Of a stretch of DNA of 64,000 nucleotides, positions 7,104-18,314 are shown piece by piece. The position numbers were made by a program, and so were the translations under genes. The number at the start of each line of letters is the position of its first letter. Within the stretch, counting starts at the first letter, position 1. The notes beneath the pieces were generated by a model. The model was not told the DNA's origin and ran no database searches. It saw only the letters and a program-made list of their open reading frames with translations. Source of the stretch: a virus; IMG/VR virus record IMGVR_UViG_3300044611_001552, positions 1 through 64,000 of that record; one strand, 5' to 3'.

Positions 7104-10100
7104 ATGCTTAACAGAGAGGCAATGTATACAAATTTCCTTAGAGACAGTAGATCTCCAAGTGGAAGAATATCGGGAATTGGTGGTTCAAGAATAACTGGAT
7201 CAGCAGCTGATATGGAAAGTATATTTCGGCACTCCAGATGAGTTTATGCAAAGATATGAACAAGTTCATAATTTTTATCGTTCATTTTTAAATAATCCAG
7301 AAAATCTTTCTAAAAGATCAGGAACAGAAAAAGCAGTAGAATCAGCAAGACGCACAGGTCGAATGGACTTAGACGTATTAAACTATGATGCAAGAAAAAG
7401 AATGCAAGGGATGATGTATGAAACCTTGCAGCTAGATCAGGTAATGCATAAATACGGAATGCCTGGAATAGATCTTCCATCAAGTAACCCCTACAGACAT
7501 CTGACTAAATTTGATGTCGACATGTCAGATCCAGCTGCAATGCATCCAGCTAAGTTAATGTTGAATTCAATGTATTTCAACTTAGACCCCAATGCATCGC
7601 TACAAGATGCAATGGCAAAAACCTTGACAAACTTTATGTCACATACAGAACTTCAATCTGCTATGAACCAAGTAACACCAACAGGTTCGCTTAATCCTTA
7701 TGGAAAACCACCAACAACTGGAACAAAAAGAGTTTTAGTTCTTGACACTGAAACAACTGGAGTAAGCTCTCAGTCAAGAGTTAGGTCGTATGCTGCAAGA
7801 GAAGCTACCTTAGATTCATCTGGTAGCATGACAATGTCAGATAGTAGTACAACTAGAAAATTATTTTTTAGACAACCTGGAATGGAAGGCGGACTAATTC
7901 AAACGCCAACAGGAGCTAAATCTTTGTCTGTTGGTGCAAATATGATGGAAATGACTTCAGCTGATACCATGATAGACGTTGTTGCTGATCCAACCGGAGC
8001 AAGAAACGCTATGGTAAGAGAAATGGAGCACATGCTATCATTTGATAGAATAGCAATTAAAAACGCAAAGTTTGACGTAAGAATGCTAATAAAAACAGCA
8101 GAAGGATTACCGGGATTTGCAGAAGACGATGCACTAAAAGATGTTGTTTCTAGGTTTACAGAAAGAGCATATAACGACCCTGAATTTGTAACAGATATAG
8201 ATTTTTCTTTAAGACAACACATGTCAAAAGTTTTTGATGATGAAGCAAATTCTTTTATAGCTGCAGCAAGGTCAGATATGTCAAGCCCAGAGGCGCAGCA
8301 ACTTTTAAGAATGGGAATAGGTGGAGACGTTCTAGATGGAACTGCAACAAACCCAGAAGATATTTCTAAATTTGAAGCAGATGCAAGAAACTTTTTATAC
8401 AGAAGAAAAGCAGTACATCCAAGCATTTTGCAGGCATCAGAAGAAATCGGAGGAGCATTTACTCCAAACGCAATGGACAACTTAGGCTTAAACTCAAATT
8501 TATTTGAATTAATATATAGAGAAGCAGGCACTAATGGTCCTGACTCAAGGGCCGCAAAAGATCTAATGAACATGATGACCAGGGGTTCTCACATAGCAGA
8601 AACTGACGCACCACTAGCACATTTCGTTGCAAAGTTTGTTCAAACTGGAGAATTAGGTTATAGACCAGAAAATTTAGACCACTTACCGGCTGGAGTTAAT
8701 AAAGCAAAAGCTAAAGAATTTATAGATTTTGCGTCTTCTAGAATTGCCAAATCATCGGCTCCCACAATGACAACTAATATAGCAAATGTTGAACAGCTTA
8801 CTAAAAAAACTTTAAACCTACTGAAAACAAACGAAGGACAAAAACTTTTTGCTGCCCAAGCAAATATAGAAGACGTTATGTCTGCAAGAATGATATCTGA
8901 TTTAAGCTCTTCTTTAGGAGAGGATATTTCGGGAATGTCTGGAGTTGTAAGATATGATAAAAACGCTCAAGCTTTTAAATTCTTTACATCAGACCAAAGA
9001 GCATTAGGGCCTGATTCTGGTTTTTCAAAAGGATTCGACATTAATGAAGTAAGAGCAAGAAGATATATTTCTAGTACACTAAATAGCGCTCTAGATGGTT
9101 CTGCTGCAAAAAGAGTTTCTTTTGGCATAACAGGTGTTCAATCTGCAGTTGTAAACGAGGCTTCTGATAAGCTCAGCGTTCAATTAAACTACGGTCAAAT
9201 GGGAATGATAGGTAGATATGACAGTGCTATAACATCGGTAGCGCAGGCAATCGATGCAAGTAGTTTAGAGGCCTCAATAAAAACAATGGATGAAAGATCC
9301 CTTGTAGAATCATTAACTGCAACAGCAAGAATGAAATCGCCTACGCTGGCAATGCACGAAGCAATAAGTGCTGCTTCTACAGGTGCAGTTCCAAATACTT
9401 TAGATCAAGCTTTTGGTTCTGTAGTTAGAAAAGCTACAGAAGAAAGAACTCTGGAAGCATATTCTAGAATGGCAGCAAGTATAGGCAACCCTTATGCTGA
9501 CACCGACATAATGCATAGGGCATTATCAACAGAGCTTTCTACAGTAACAGCAAGAACATCAAAAATGGCATACAGTGCACTTGGAGAAGGTGCTGATAGA
9601 GCAATATACGGAGGAGAAAGCTTAAGGTTTCTGAAAAATGCAGACGTACTAACAGAATTTGGTTTTCAAACTTTTCAGCGGTCAAGGAATATTAAAAGTA
9701 GTAGATCAAGAAGGTGGAGGACTAATAGGGAGCAAGATTCTAGCAAATGAAGATATATTTGAAAGAATGCAAGTTACAGTAAGAAATGCACCAGGTTCTA
9801 CAGAACCAACCGAGAGAGTGTCCTTACTAAAAGCAATGACTGACGAAAGCTATGCAGCAAGAGAAATAATAGATGAATCTGGTAATAAAATTGCCGTAGG
9901 CGCAGAATTAAATAAAGTTCGTATGTCCAGTGTTGCCGGCGATAAGTCTATAGTTAATGCTTTCATTGGTGGCCAAGGAGTACATACAAGAGCTCAATCA
10001 TCTGCTTTAGCAGAGTCATTATTTGATGCAATGGATTCATACTTAGCAGATACAGACACGACAGATGAAGCAATCGAAGAAGCAGACGAAATGACAAGAA

Positions 10101-10897
10101 GAGGTTTATCTGAAGCTAGAAGAGCTAAAGCATATTTTTCTGGAAAATCACGAACAGAAGCAGTAGAAGAGTTGACAGAAAAAATACATACAAGCGGACT
10201 TGGTTTTGCAAGGCAGGCTGGAGATGTTGGTCAGGCTTATATGGATGTATTAGAAAGATCTGGGAATATGGCAGGAGAAGGAAGCGATGAAGCACTTCAG
10301 CCTGGGTTAACTGCAAGAATAGTTGGGAAGACAAATTCAGCTGGAGGACCTGGAGCATTTGTCATTTCTCAATTTGAAGATTCAAAAGCTTCTGGATTAG
10401 CAAGAGGATTATCTCAAGAAGATGAAGCAATTAGAGCTGTACAATCTGACGTAAAAGCAAAAGACATCGCTGCTACAGTCTCAGATCATCTAGATGATAA
10501 TAAAAAAATAAGAAGCGCAATCCTTGAAGAAACAGAATCATTAAAATATGGATCAGATATAGCAGCCAGAGCAGCTAAAGCAAGGGCAGCATATCAAAAA
10601 TATAAAAAACCTGCAGGTTTAGCGGGTCTTGGCGTTGCAGCAGCTGGACTTGGTTACTATATGTATCAAAGAATTAAAGAAGATGATCAATATGATCAAG
10701 TTATAGATCCTATGCCGACCGATCCAGCAAGGGCTCCAAGGCAGGATATATATAGAGAAGATTTTATGTCAGGTCAAAAATTTAGCGTAACAGCTGATCC
10801 TTTGGCAACAGCAGGAGTTGTTGGCAATTTAGACAGAAACAAAATAAATCATACTCAAATGGGATCAAATAAATATGATCATCTTTATTCCAGGTAG
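7104..10897 (+). CDS. Large virion-type protein with DnaQ-like exonuclease domain; two CGG +1 sites
   Basis: Three overlapping frames join into one 1,263-residue protein if the ribosome shifts +1 at CGG 7227 and again at CGG 9679. A DEDDh exonuclease-like segment is visible: VLDTETTG (about residues 211-218), the later NAKFDVRML, and AETDAPLAHFVAKF, matching the ExoI, ExoII and ExoIII motifs of DnaQ/RNase-T-type enzymes. The remainder is helical and Ala/Ser-rich, with a hydrophobic segment near the C-terminus (AGLGVAAAGLGYYMY). It could be an internal or ejected virion protein with nuclease activity. The neighbours at 10905 and 11537 have similar composition. Confidence 0.75.
7227..7229 (+). 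other. CGG +1 recoding site 3
   Basis: Codon 42 of the gene at 7104: TTT CGG C. Skipping C gives GGC ACT CCA GAT. The zero frame stops four codons after CGG. Confidence 0.85.
9679..9681 (+). other. CGG +1 recoding site 4
   Basis: Second site in the same gene: CAG CGG T. Skipping C gives GGT CAA GGA ATA and opens 1.2 kb of coding sequence; the zero frame stops about 70 bases later. It is the only site followed by T. Confidence 0.85.
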
Positions 10898-10904
10898 GTA
10901 ATAT

Positions 10905-11537
10905 ATGATTGGAAAAAGATTATTAAAAGGTGGCGTTAAAGCAGGTAAAGCTGTAGGAGGAAACTCCGCCGCTGGAAAAGTTGGAATGGGCATGTTAACT
11001 GCAGGTGCAATTGGCGCAGGCGTAATATCTGGTGCTGGCGATGTAATGGATTCTGCTTTTGACGTGGCTTTTGATGACCCTCAAGCAGATAGAGCCTTTG
11101 TTGGTTCTGATATTGGACTAGGAACTTTAATAGGATCTTCCATAGGCGGTCCTATTGGTTCTGTATCTAGATCTCACTTATATGGAAACGCAAACCAAAT
11201 AGCTGGTGGATATATGACTACAGCTGCAGGAGCTGGCGTAATGGCTGCTGGAGTAGGAGTTACTGGAGCTTCATATGGTTTTAGAAAATTAATGCAAAGA
11301 TTGCCAAGCGCTGCAACTGGTGGCCCCGTTGGAATAAAAGGAATGCTAGCAGGAGCAGGAATAGCTGCAGTAGGGGCAGGAATTTCAGCTGGAGGAATAA
11401 ATAACGCTAGAGCCGGATATCAAGAAGAGGGAATAAGACAAAATCCATTTGTCAATACTACAGGTTCAACTATGAATAGACTAAATATATCTGGAGACAT
11501 AGTTTTGGGAGCCCATAATACTAGGAGGGGTTACTAA
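10905..11537 (+). CDS. Gly/Ala-rich membrane-active virion-type protein
   Basis: A 210-residue protein made largely of Gly, Ala, Ile and Val, with at least three hydrophobic glycine-zipper stretches (for example GMLTAGAIGAGVISGAG, AAGAGVMAAGVGVTGA, AGAGIAAVGAGISAGG). It may insert in membranes, as ejection or pore proteins of virions do. Its stop overlaps the ATG of the next gene (TAATG). No family recognised. Confidence 0.6.
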   Translation: MIGKRLLKGGVKAGKAVGGNSAAGKVGMGMLTAGAIGAGVISGAGDVMDSAFDVAFDDPQADRAFVGSDIGLGTLIGSSIGGPIGSVSRSHLYGNANQIAGGYMTTAAGAGVMAAGVGVTGASYGFRKLMQRLPSAATGGPVGIKGMLAGAGIAAVGAGISAGGINNARAGYQEEGIRQNPFVNTTGSTMNRLNISGDIVLGAHNTRRGY

Positions 11538-13805
11538 TGCCTTACGATCCTAGGACTGGGCAAGAAATGCCGTACTCAACTTCATATAGTTCTATGGGCA
11601 TGGAGGAATCTCAATTTGGCAAAATAGCAGGATCAATGCCGGGACTAACTGCATCCATGATGCTTGGCCAAAGACGTGGCGCAAATACAATAATGAAGGG
11701 TGGCTTTTTAGATAGAGGGCCAGTCAATACCATGAATCCATTTAGTGCAGGTTTCGAAAGAAACAATGCACTGAGAAGATTTAGAGGAAATGAATTAACA
11801 GGCATAAGTTCAGGAGGAAGATTTACCCGAGGTTCTTATGTCGGTCCACTAGGTTTAAGAAAACAAAAAGCTGCAAGAATGCAAGCAAGAATGCAGCCAG
11901 CAGGAGCTCTTGGTCCTCCAAATTTGGATCCACGAGGACAAATTAGAGGAAGCAACGCTCGATACAACAGGATAATGACAGCCCTGCACCGGAGAAACTG
12001 GACCAGCTGTTAAGGCAAGTTCTCCGTTTTTAAGACCTTCTTTAAAGAACAATTTAAACCCTAGAGGAAGATTCCATTCAGTTTCCATATTTGGAGCAAG
12101 AGAAGGCGCAGGGCTGTATAGTCCATTTCAAGCAGCTTCTGGCCTTGGTCAATTTATAGGAAGAAGTCCACAGAATTTAGCTAGATTTGGACTCACTCCT
12201 GATGATGTAGAAAGGGCCGGAGGTCAAGTAGCTAGTGGCGGTCTTCTTTCAACAATTAGAGCAGCAGGCGATATGGATCGCCTTGAAACAAAAATAGCCA
12301 AAAGAACAGCTGCGGGCAAAGATACTTCAAGGCTTGGAAAAAAACTCAGTAGAGCCCAAACATCTGTAAGACAAATAGCAAGTATGAATGTTCCAGGTTT
12401 GGATGTTTTCAATACTGCAGAAACTACTTTAGGTAAACTTCAAACAGAACAGATAATGAGAAGACCTGGATTTGGAGGAATGCAAGGTGGAGAAAGAGTT
12501 CTTTCTCCTACTGGTCATCCAGTTTCAGTCAGAGGTAGGGGCGGTAGATATAGAGCTAAATTTGAAGGATTGCGAAATAGAAACTATTTTGCAGTTCCTA
12601 GTTCCGCAAGAAATATAGATACTGCAGCAGATGCAGCCATGGGGTCTCGCGCAAGCAATTCTAAAGTAACAATTGGCAGAGTAAAAGACGCAAGAGGAAA
12701 CTTTAAATATACCGCAACACTTGCAGATGGTAGCGAAAGTAGAATCATAAATAGAAGTATAGGATCTTCTTTCTTTGCAGCAGAAGGCACAGTTGGAGCT
12801 AGCGGTAACGCATTAGCCTCAAGTGTTGGTGGAGCTGTTAATCAATCCATGATGGGATACATGAGAGGTGCTCAAGGGTATCTTTATTCTGGCAATCTAA
12901 CAGGACTTGCAAGAGAAAAAGCTTTAAAAGCTCAATCTGATCTATTTAAAGTATTTAGCGGCTTAGACGACGCAACTCAAGCTACAATAAGAGGAAACAT
13001 AGGAGCATCCTCCGTAGACGATATCGCAAAAAGGTACCTACCTGGAGCTGGTGGTGGTCCTGGAATTGGATTAACCGCAACAGTTGACGATATTATCGCA
13101 GCTCAAGCAGATGTTGCAAGGGCTGGAGGCAATGCTGGAAGAAGAACTCTTACTACAGAATCTTTTGGAGTCAAAAGAGATACTGGTAGAAGAATCGGCA
13201 GAAAACAACTAAGTCACAATGTGCCTTATCATGCAAGCGGACAAGATTTAGTAAAGCTGCAACAAGGTGGCCTTGGAAATATGATAGGCAAAAATACAGA
13301 ACTTGTTGAAAGTACAGCAAAACAAGTTGCCCTTACAACAGATGTAAGTGATAACTTGGTTAGAAAAGAAGCAACAAAAGTTGCCGAGAGAGAGTTCTAC
13401 GAAAGATCAATTGGAGCCCAAGGTAAAGGTCTACTTAAAACATTTGGAATTAAAAATTCCGCCCAACTCATGAGGAGTAGTGCAGATTTTAGAAAATTAG
13501 CAATAGCCAGAGGTGCAGAAGGAGCCATGAGATTTGCTAATCCAATTATGACTGCGTCATTTGTCTACGACATCTCAAAAATGGCATCAACAGCAATTAT
13601 TGGCGGTGGCGCACGAATGGCCCGAGATGCTGTAAAATCTATGCAAGGATCTATTAATAAACCAAGTTTTGGTATGGGATTCGTTGACAACGAAGTAGCA
13701 GCAACTTCCAGGGCAAGAGGTGTTATGGCAATTCAAAACTCAAGACTAAACGCAAGAAGTACACTAGGTGCTGAAGCATCAATGATGTCAGCACATTTCG
13801 GATAA
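11537..13805 (+). CDS. Large Gly/Arg-rich virion-type protein; CGG +1 site
   Basis: A 755-residue product if +1 recoding occurs at CGG 11990; otherwise it ends at residue 158 in a short tail. The downstream frame stays open to 13805 without another in-phase CGG. The sequence is rich in Gly, Arg, Ala and Ser, like the proteins at 5236 and 10905, with a hydrophobic stretch near residue 680 (SFVYDISKMASTAIIGGG). It ends four bases before the terminase gene. Probably structural or internal; no enzyme motif seen. Confidence 0.7.
11990..11992 (+). other. CGG +1 recoding site 5
   Basis: Codon 152 of the gene at 11537: CAC CGG A. Skipping C gives GGA GAA ACT GGA. The zero frame stops eight codons later. 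Confidence 0.85.
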
Positions 13806-13809
13806 TAAT

Positions 13810-15661
13810 ATGACAAGTTTAAAAGAAAAAAGTAAGAATTTTAGAAAACAATTAGAAGCTCTTTCCAGAGAAGATCTAATTGAAATTTTGCGAGCCCAAG
13901 ATCCAGAAACGGTAAGGCAAGTTAATAGAATTGAATGGGTCTTTGAAAATAAATTAAAACATATATCTTGGGCTGATGGGACACCTGTTGAAGGAAGGCC
14001 TTTAACAAATTATGAGCTAGCTCTATTAGTAGATGAACCATTTGAGGTTGACAACGAACTTTTAAATATGGGAATTTCTTCCGAACAACAAAGACAGCTT
14101 CATATTGCAAACGATCCATGTCTATGGGCTAAACATTTTTTAAACGCAGAAACAAGAGTTTATCAAACTCTTATGTTAAGAGACCCAGCTTTGAGAAAAG
14201 TTTTAAGAGCTGGAAGACGTTTAGGTAAAACTTTTACCATGGCAATTTACCTTCTTCATTACAGCTATACTCACAAAGACGGCAGATGCCTGGTGGTCGC
14301 ACCAATGAAGTCTCATGTTGAATTAATATACCAAGAGATGGTTCGCCTAGCAACAAAAAATGATATTGTTTTAAACTCTATTGCAAGAAAAGTTACAAGT
14401 CCACAATTTATGATTCAATTTACAAATGGATCAACAATTAGATTCTTTACTTCTGGCATGAGATCTGGGCGGAAAATCTGACGTAGCTCGTGGTCAGGAA
14501 GCCCATGTTATTGTCCTAGACGAAATGGACTACATGCATACAGACGACTTAGATGCTCTGTATGCAATGCTTCAGAAAACGGCAGAAGATCAACCAGATA
14601 AAGTTCTTATTGGTGCATCTACTCCAACAGGAAGAAGAGAAAAATTTTGGGAATGGTGTAGAAACTCAAGATTTAAAGAGTTTTGGTATCCATCTTATGC
14701 AAACCCTTTTTTTTCTAAAGAGCAGGAAGATGAATTCAGAGAACAATACTCTGAAATGGGATATAGACATGAAATTGAAGCAGACTGGGGTGAGGATTCA
14801 GAAGGAGTCTACCCAAGAAGGTACGTTGATTTAGCTTTTAGAGATCCAGGTTGGAGTTATTCTCCGTCTATTAATTCAGCAAGAAGCTTTCATGTTATTG
14901 GTGTTGACTGGGACAAATATGGAGCTGGAACAAATATTGTAGTTTTAGAAGTTTGTTCTCAAAATTACGAAGATCCACAATTCAGAGGAAAAATAAAACT
15001 CTCACATCGAGAAGAAATAGAAAGATCTGAATACACATTAACTAGAGCAGTTGAAAGAATAGCGGAGCTAAACAACATGCTTAGACCAAAACATATATAT
15101 GTTGACAGGGGCTTTGGCGAGGTTCAGGTAGAGTTGCTACACAAATATGGTATGGAGAATCCAAGAACTGGCTTGAAAGAAAAAGTCAAAGGAGTAAGCT
15201 TTGCAGAGACCATAGAGATAAGAGACCCATACACAAAGTTGATGGTAAAAAAAGAACTTAAGCCTTTTATGGTAGATAATCTTAGGCAATACCTTGAAAG
15301 AGAACAATTGTTTATACCAATAGGAGATGATGAGCTTTACATGCAGCTTATTTCTTATGTTGTTGTCAGAACTACTCAAACTGGAAGACCAGTTTTTGAA
15401 GCAGCAGGTTCTGCTCAAGATCACGCACACGATGCTTTGATGTTAGCACTACTTGCAGTTTCTCAAAACTATGGAGAGTTTAGCAAAACAAAATATGCAG
15501 ACAATGTAGAGTCTTTTTCTAATACATTTTTTATGCCACCAGAACAAAGGGTCACAAATTCAGAAGAAACAGAAACTTCTGGTAGAGCCGACAAATTAAA
15601 AATTCACAGAGCTGGACTAAGAAAAAAAACAACAACAAGAATTAATAGATCAATGTTTTAG
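13810..15661 (+). CDS. terL: Terminase large subunit; CGG +1 site between Walker A and Walker B
   Basis: A 616-residue packaging motor and nuclease when recoded at CGG 14470. The upstream frame carries Walker A (AGRRLGKTF, about 133-141). The downstream frame carries Walker B with catalytic Glu (VIVLDEMD, about 233-240) and RNase-H-like nuclease acidic residues (VIGVDWD, HIYVDRG, AHDALML). Neither half is functional alone: straight reading ends three codons after CGG, before Walker B. The protein should dock on the portal (gene at 20623) to pump and cut DNA. It follows the previous gene by four bases. Confidence 0.93.
14470..14472 (+). other. CGG +1 recoding site 6 (terminase)
   Basis: Codon 221 of terL: GGG CGG A. 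Skipping C gives GGA AAA TCT GAC, that is SGGKSDVARG leading into Walker B. Zero-frame reading meets TGA two codons after CGG. Confidence 0.92.
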
Positions 15662-15669
15662 GAAATAAA

Positions 15670-17301
15670 ATGACAGTAAATACACCAAATACAGAATCTT
15701 ATCAAGATATATTTATAACAAAAGCTGCACCTGATTCAAGTCACATTGGATATTTTGATGACGTAAAAAATCCATTAGGAAAATACACAGACCTCGTTAG
15801 GGGTTCTGATATGAAAAGTGCGTATCAACAAAACATTTCTCCTCAAATTGTTATTTCTGAGATTACTGACACAACACTTGTTCTGCATAAAGTAATTGCA
15901 GAGATAGACCAATTTCTTTCTGTTACATACGTGTCTTCATCTATTTCTCCTCTTTTAGAAGAGGCCCACCATCATGTTTGGTCGGAAGTGGTAAATAAGA
16001 CAAATACGGACATAGACGATGAAATTACAATAGCAAAAGACATAGCTCCTGATTATATTAGTTACGCAGAATACAAATATGCAAAAGAGCATGCATGCAG
16101 AGGGTGTAGAACACTGGTTATAGAATATGATTCATATATATCCAAAACAGTTATAGGTCATTATTTTACAATTAGAACAATTTTAGAATTTTTTATGCAT
16201 GAGATTTCATGCGTAAGAGAAGTAACGGAAGACTTAATAGGAGACGAGTACGAAGATGAAACAGAGCAAAAAGTTGCAAAAGAATTTTACTACTGGGCAA
16301 TTTCGATTAAGCAATATACGAAACAGCTTGCCCAGGAAATCACAGCCATCCCGCCACAATTACCACAGTCCGAACTGGATACTATCAACAAAGTCGAAGC
16401 AGCACAATTTGAAGCATTTTTTTCGCTCAAAGTAAATTCATTTCAATCTGAAACAAAAAAACTTTTAGGTCTTTTAAAAAGAGAAATGGTCGATACATGC
16501 GAAATGTTTTACAAAAATCTTTTAGGGCCAGCTATGAAATCAAGAAGCATGATAGCCTACCCTTTGGAGATAAAATTACTATCTTCTACAATGAGAGTCA
16601 AAGCTCCAGAATTGGCAGCAGAAGTTGTTGACGCAGCGTCTTCTATTAATGGAAATATCGCTTCACTTTTAGCAGATTTAAATCAAAAAAATATAAATGC
16701 TGATAAAAGATTCAATGCCGTAAGAGATATAATGAGAGAACAAAGAAGATTTATATCATATATAAGACAGCTTCAGTTAAAATCTTCAGCTACTGTTAAA
16801 ATAAATCCCTTATATGATAATAATATATTTGTTAATGTAGTAGAAGATCAACATGCCCCATACTTTGAGCAGGCTATTGTAACAAACTTAAAATCACAGT
16901 CTTTTAACTCTAGTCATGGTTATTTTAATGACTTATTGGAAGATCACCATCCACAGTATTTAATGAGATCAGGAGGAGTTATTACTGGTGATATAGAAAT
17001 AGCTGGTACAGCACGAATTGCAGGAATAGACTTAGCAAACCATTCTCACGATGGCACCGATGGATCGTCTTACGTAAGAGCAAGCAACATAGACTATACA
17101 CAAGATAGAGAAGAAGCATCACTTTTGGCTTCATCTATAACTGATAATTTTCTAAGTATTTCAGTAGATTCTTTCGCTCCAGATATTTTAACTGGAGGAA
17201 GACCAGTTGTTGATGTTATACTATCTTCAGAAATAAATATACAAGAAGTAGATCAAAGGAAATATTCTATACAGATTTCTTATGTAGAAATAGGTGAATA
17301 A
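15670..17301 (+). CDS. Structural protein with fibre-like C-terminus
   Basis: A 543-residue protein with an alpha-helical N-terminal two thirds. The C-terminal part has a DDLLEDHHPQY-type motif followed by GGVITGDIEIAG and NHSHDGTDGS, which are typical of phage fibre, adaptor or baseplate-associated proteins. AGGA precedes the ATG. It heads a run of fibre-like genes (15670-20174) between terminase and portal. Exact role uncertain. Confidence 0.65.
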   Translation: MTVNTPNTESYQDIFITKAAPDSSHIGYFDDVKNPLGKYTDLVRGSDMKSAYQQNISPQIVISEITDTTLVLHKVIAEIDQFLSVTYVSSSISPLLEEAHHHVWSEVVNKTNTDIDDEITIAKDIAPDYISYAEYKYAKEHACRGCRTLVIEYDSYISKTVIGHYFTIRTILEFFMHEISCVREVTEDLIGDEYEDETEQKVAKEFYYWAISIKQYTKQLAQEITAIPPQLPQSELDTINKVEAAQFEAFFSLKVNSFQSETKKLLGLLKREMVDTCEMFYKNLLGPAMKSRSMIAYPLEIKLLSSTMRVKAPELAAEVVDAASSINGNIASLLADLNQKNINADKRFNAVRDIMREQRRFISYIRQLQLKSSATVKINPLYDNNIFVNVVEDQHAPYFEQAIVTNLKSQSFNSSHGYFNDLLEDHHPQYLMRSGGVITGDIEIAGTARIAGIDLANHSHDGTDGSSYVRASNIDYTQDREEASLLASSITDNFLSISVDSFAPDILTGGRPVVDVILSSEINIQEVDQRKYSIQISYVEIGE

Positions 17302-17306
17302 ATAAT

Positions 17307-18314
17307 ATGGCATGGTTTTCTTACGCTTCAGATTTAATTAATGGCGCTACGCCTAGTTACGTATATCCTCCGATAAGGTATTCTTTAGATATTTCTGCGC
17401 CTTTTCAAACTTTGCCAGCAGGATCTTTAATGTTTCAAGATATTGAGTCAAGCGATTTTTATGCGGTGTATTCTCAAGAGGGTAGTCCTGTCACCGACAA
17501 TGGTCAATATGTTGTTATATACGAGAACTCTAGCGCAACCCCTCCCCATGCAGTCGTTAGGTCTAATGTAAAAGATGGAAAAATATATTTTCTTACAGCG
17601 GCAGAACACTTAGCTGGTAGACCTATAAATGATTTATATTATATTTATTATGGAAATAAATATTTAAAATACGTTGGTGCAACTCCATCTTTGCCTATAA
17701 CAAATTATTCAAAAATTACTAATTTTAGAATTAGTCAATACAATTCTTCAACGCCACTTTATGAAACAGAACCCTACAATTTAGACATATCTAATTTAGA
17801 ACAATATATGGTTACTGTATATGCAAACCAAAATATAGCTGGACAAGAAAATTTTTCGTATCTAAACGCAAATACCGACTGGGCTTATTTTAAATCTTCA
17901 ACAAATGGTGCAAAGACTATAGGAAATTTTACTGGTCCACAGATAAAACTATATGCGTACAAGCAAAGTGATGGAGGAAAAATAAAATTAAATATTATAA
18001 AATCCTCAAGACAAGTCATAGATTCTGCTACTGGACTAACATCTTTAAGTCCAGAGGAGATAGTTGTTAAGGATGTTTATATTGACTTATATTCAAATAC
18101 TAGATCAGTAGAATTAATATACGAAAACACTGCCCTTGAAGATGCGCAGTACTATGTCTTGATAGAAATAGTTAATCAAGATAATAGACTATCTTCTGGA
18201 AACCTAGTAGAACTTCATACTTTAAAATATTTAAGAAATAGTGAAATAAATGTTGCAGAAGCAGAAGTGAATCCAGTTATTAGTTTTAGATCGACAGGAA
18301 ATAGAATATTATGA
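17307..18314 (+). CDS. Tail-fibre-associated hypothetical protein
   Basis: A 335-residue, beta-rich, Tyr/Ser/Asn-rich protein with no membrane segment or enzyme motif. Its last codons overlap the start of the S74-type fibre gene at 18311, implying coupled translation and a shared structure. It probably belongs to the tail fibre or its attachment, judging from composition and position alone. Confidence 0.55.
   Translation: MAWFSYASDLINGATPSYVYPPIRYSLDISAPFQTLPAGSLMFQDIESSDFYAVYSQEGSPVTDNGQYVVIYENSSATPPHAVVRSNVKDGKIYFLTAAEHLAGRPINDLYYIYYGNKYLKYVGATPSLPITNYSKITNFRISQYNSSTPLYETEPYNLDISNLEQYMVTVYANQNIAGQENFSYLNANTDWAYFKSSTNGAKTIGNFTGPQIKLYAYKQSDGGKIKLNIIKSSRQVIDSATGLTSLSPEEIVVKDVYIDLYSNTRSVELIYENTALEDAQYYVLIEIVNQDNRLSSGNLVELHTLKYLRNSEINVAEAEVNPVISFRSTGNRIL

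Noticed and set aside
7899-8573. Minus-strand 224-codon frame
   Set aside because: Lies opposite the exonuclease-containing gene, whose plus-strand motifs are clear; no supporting start signal.
13810-15661. Intron, intein or homing-endonuclease insertion in terminase and other split genes
   Set aside because: There is no inserted sequence; the two frames abut at the CGG, with a one-base change of register.
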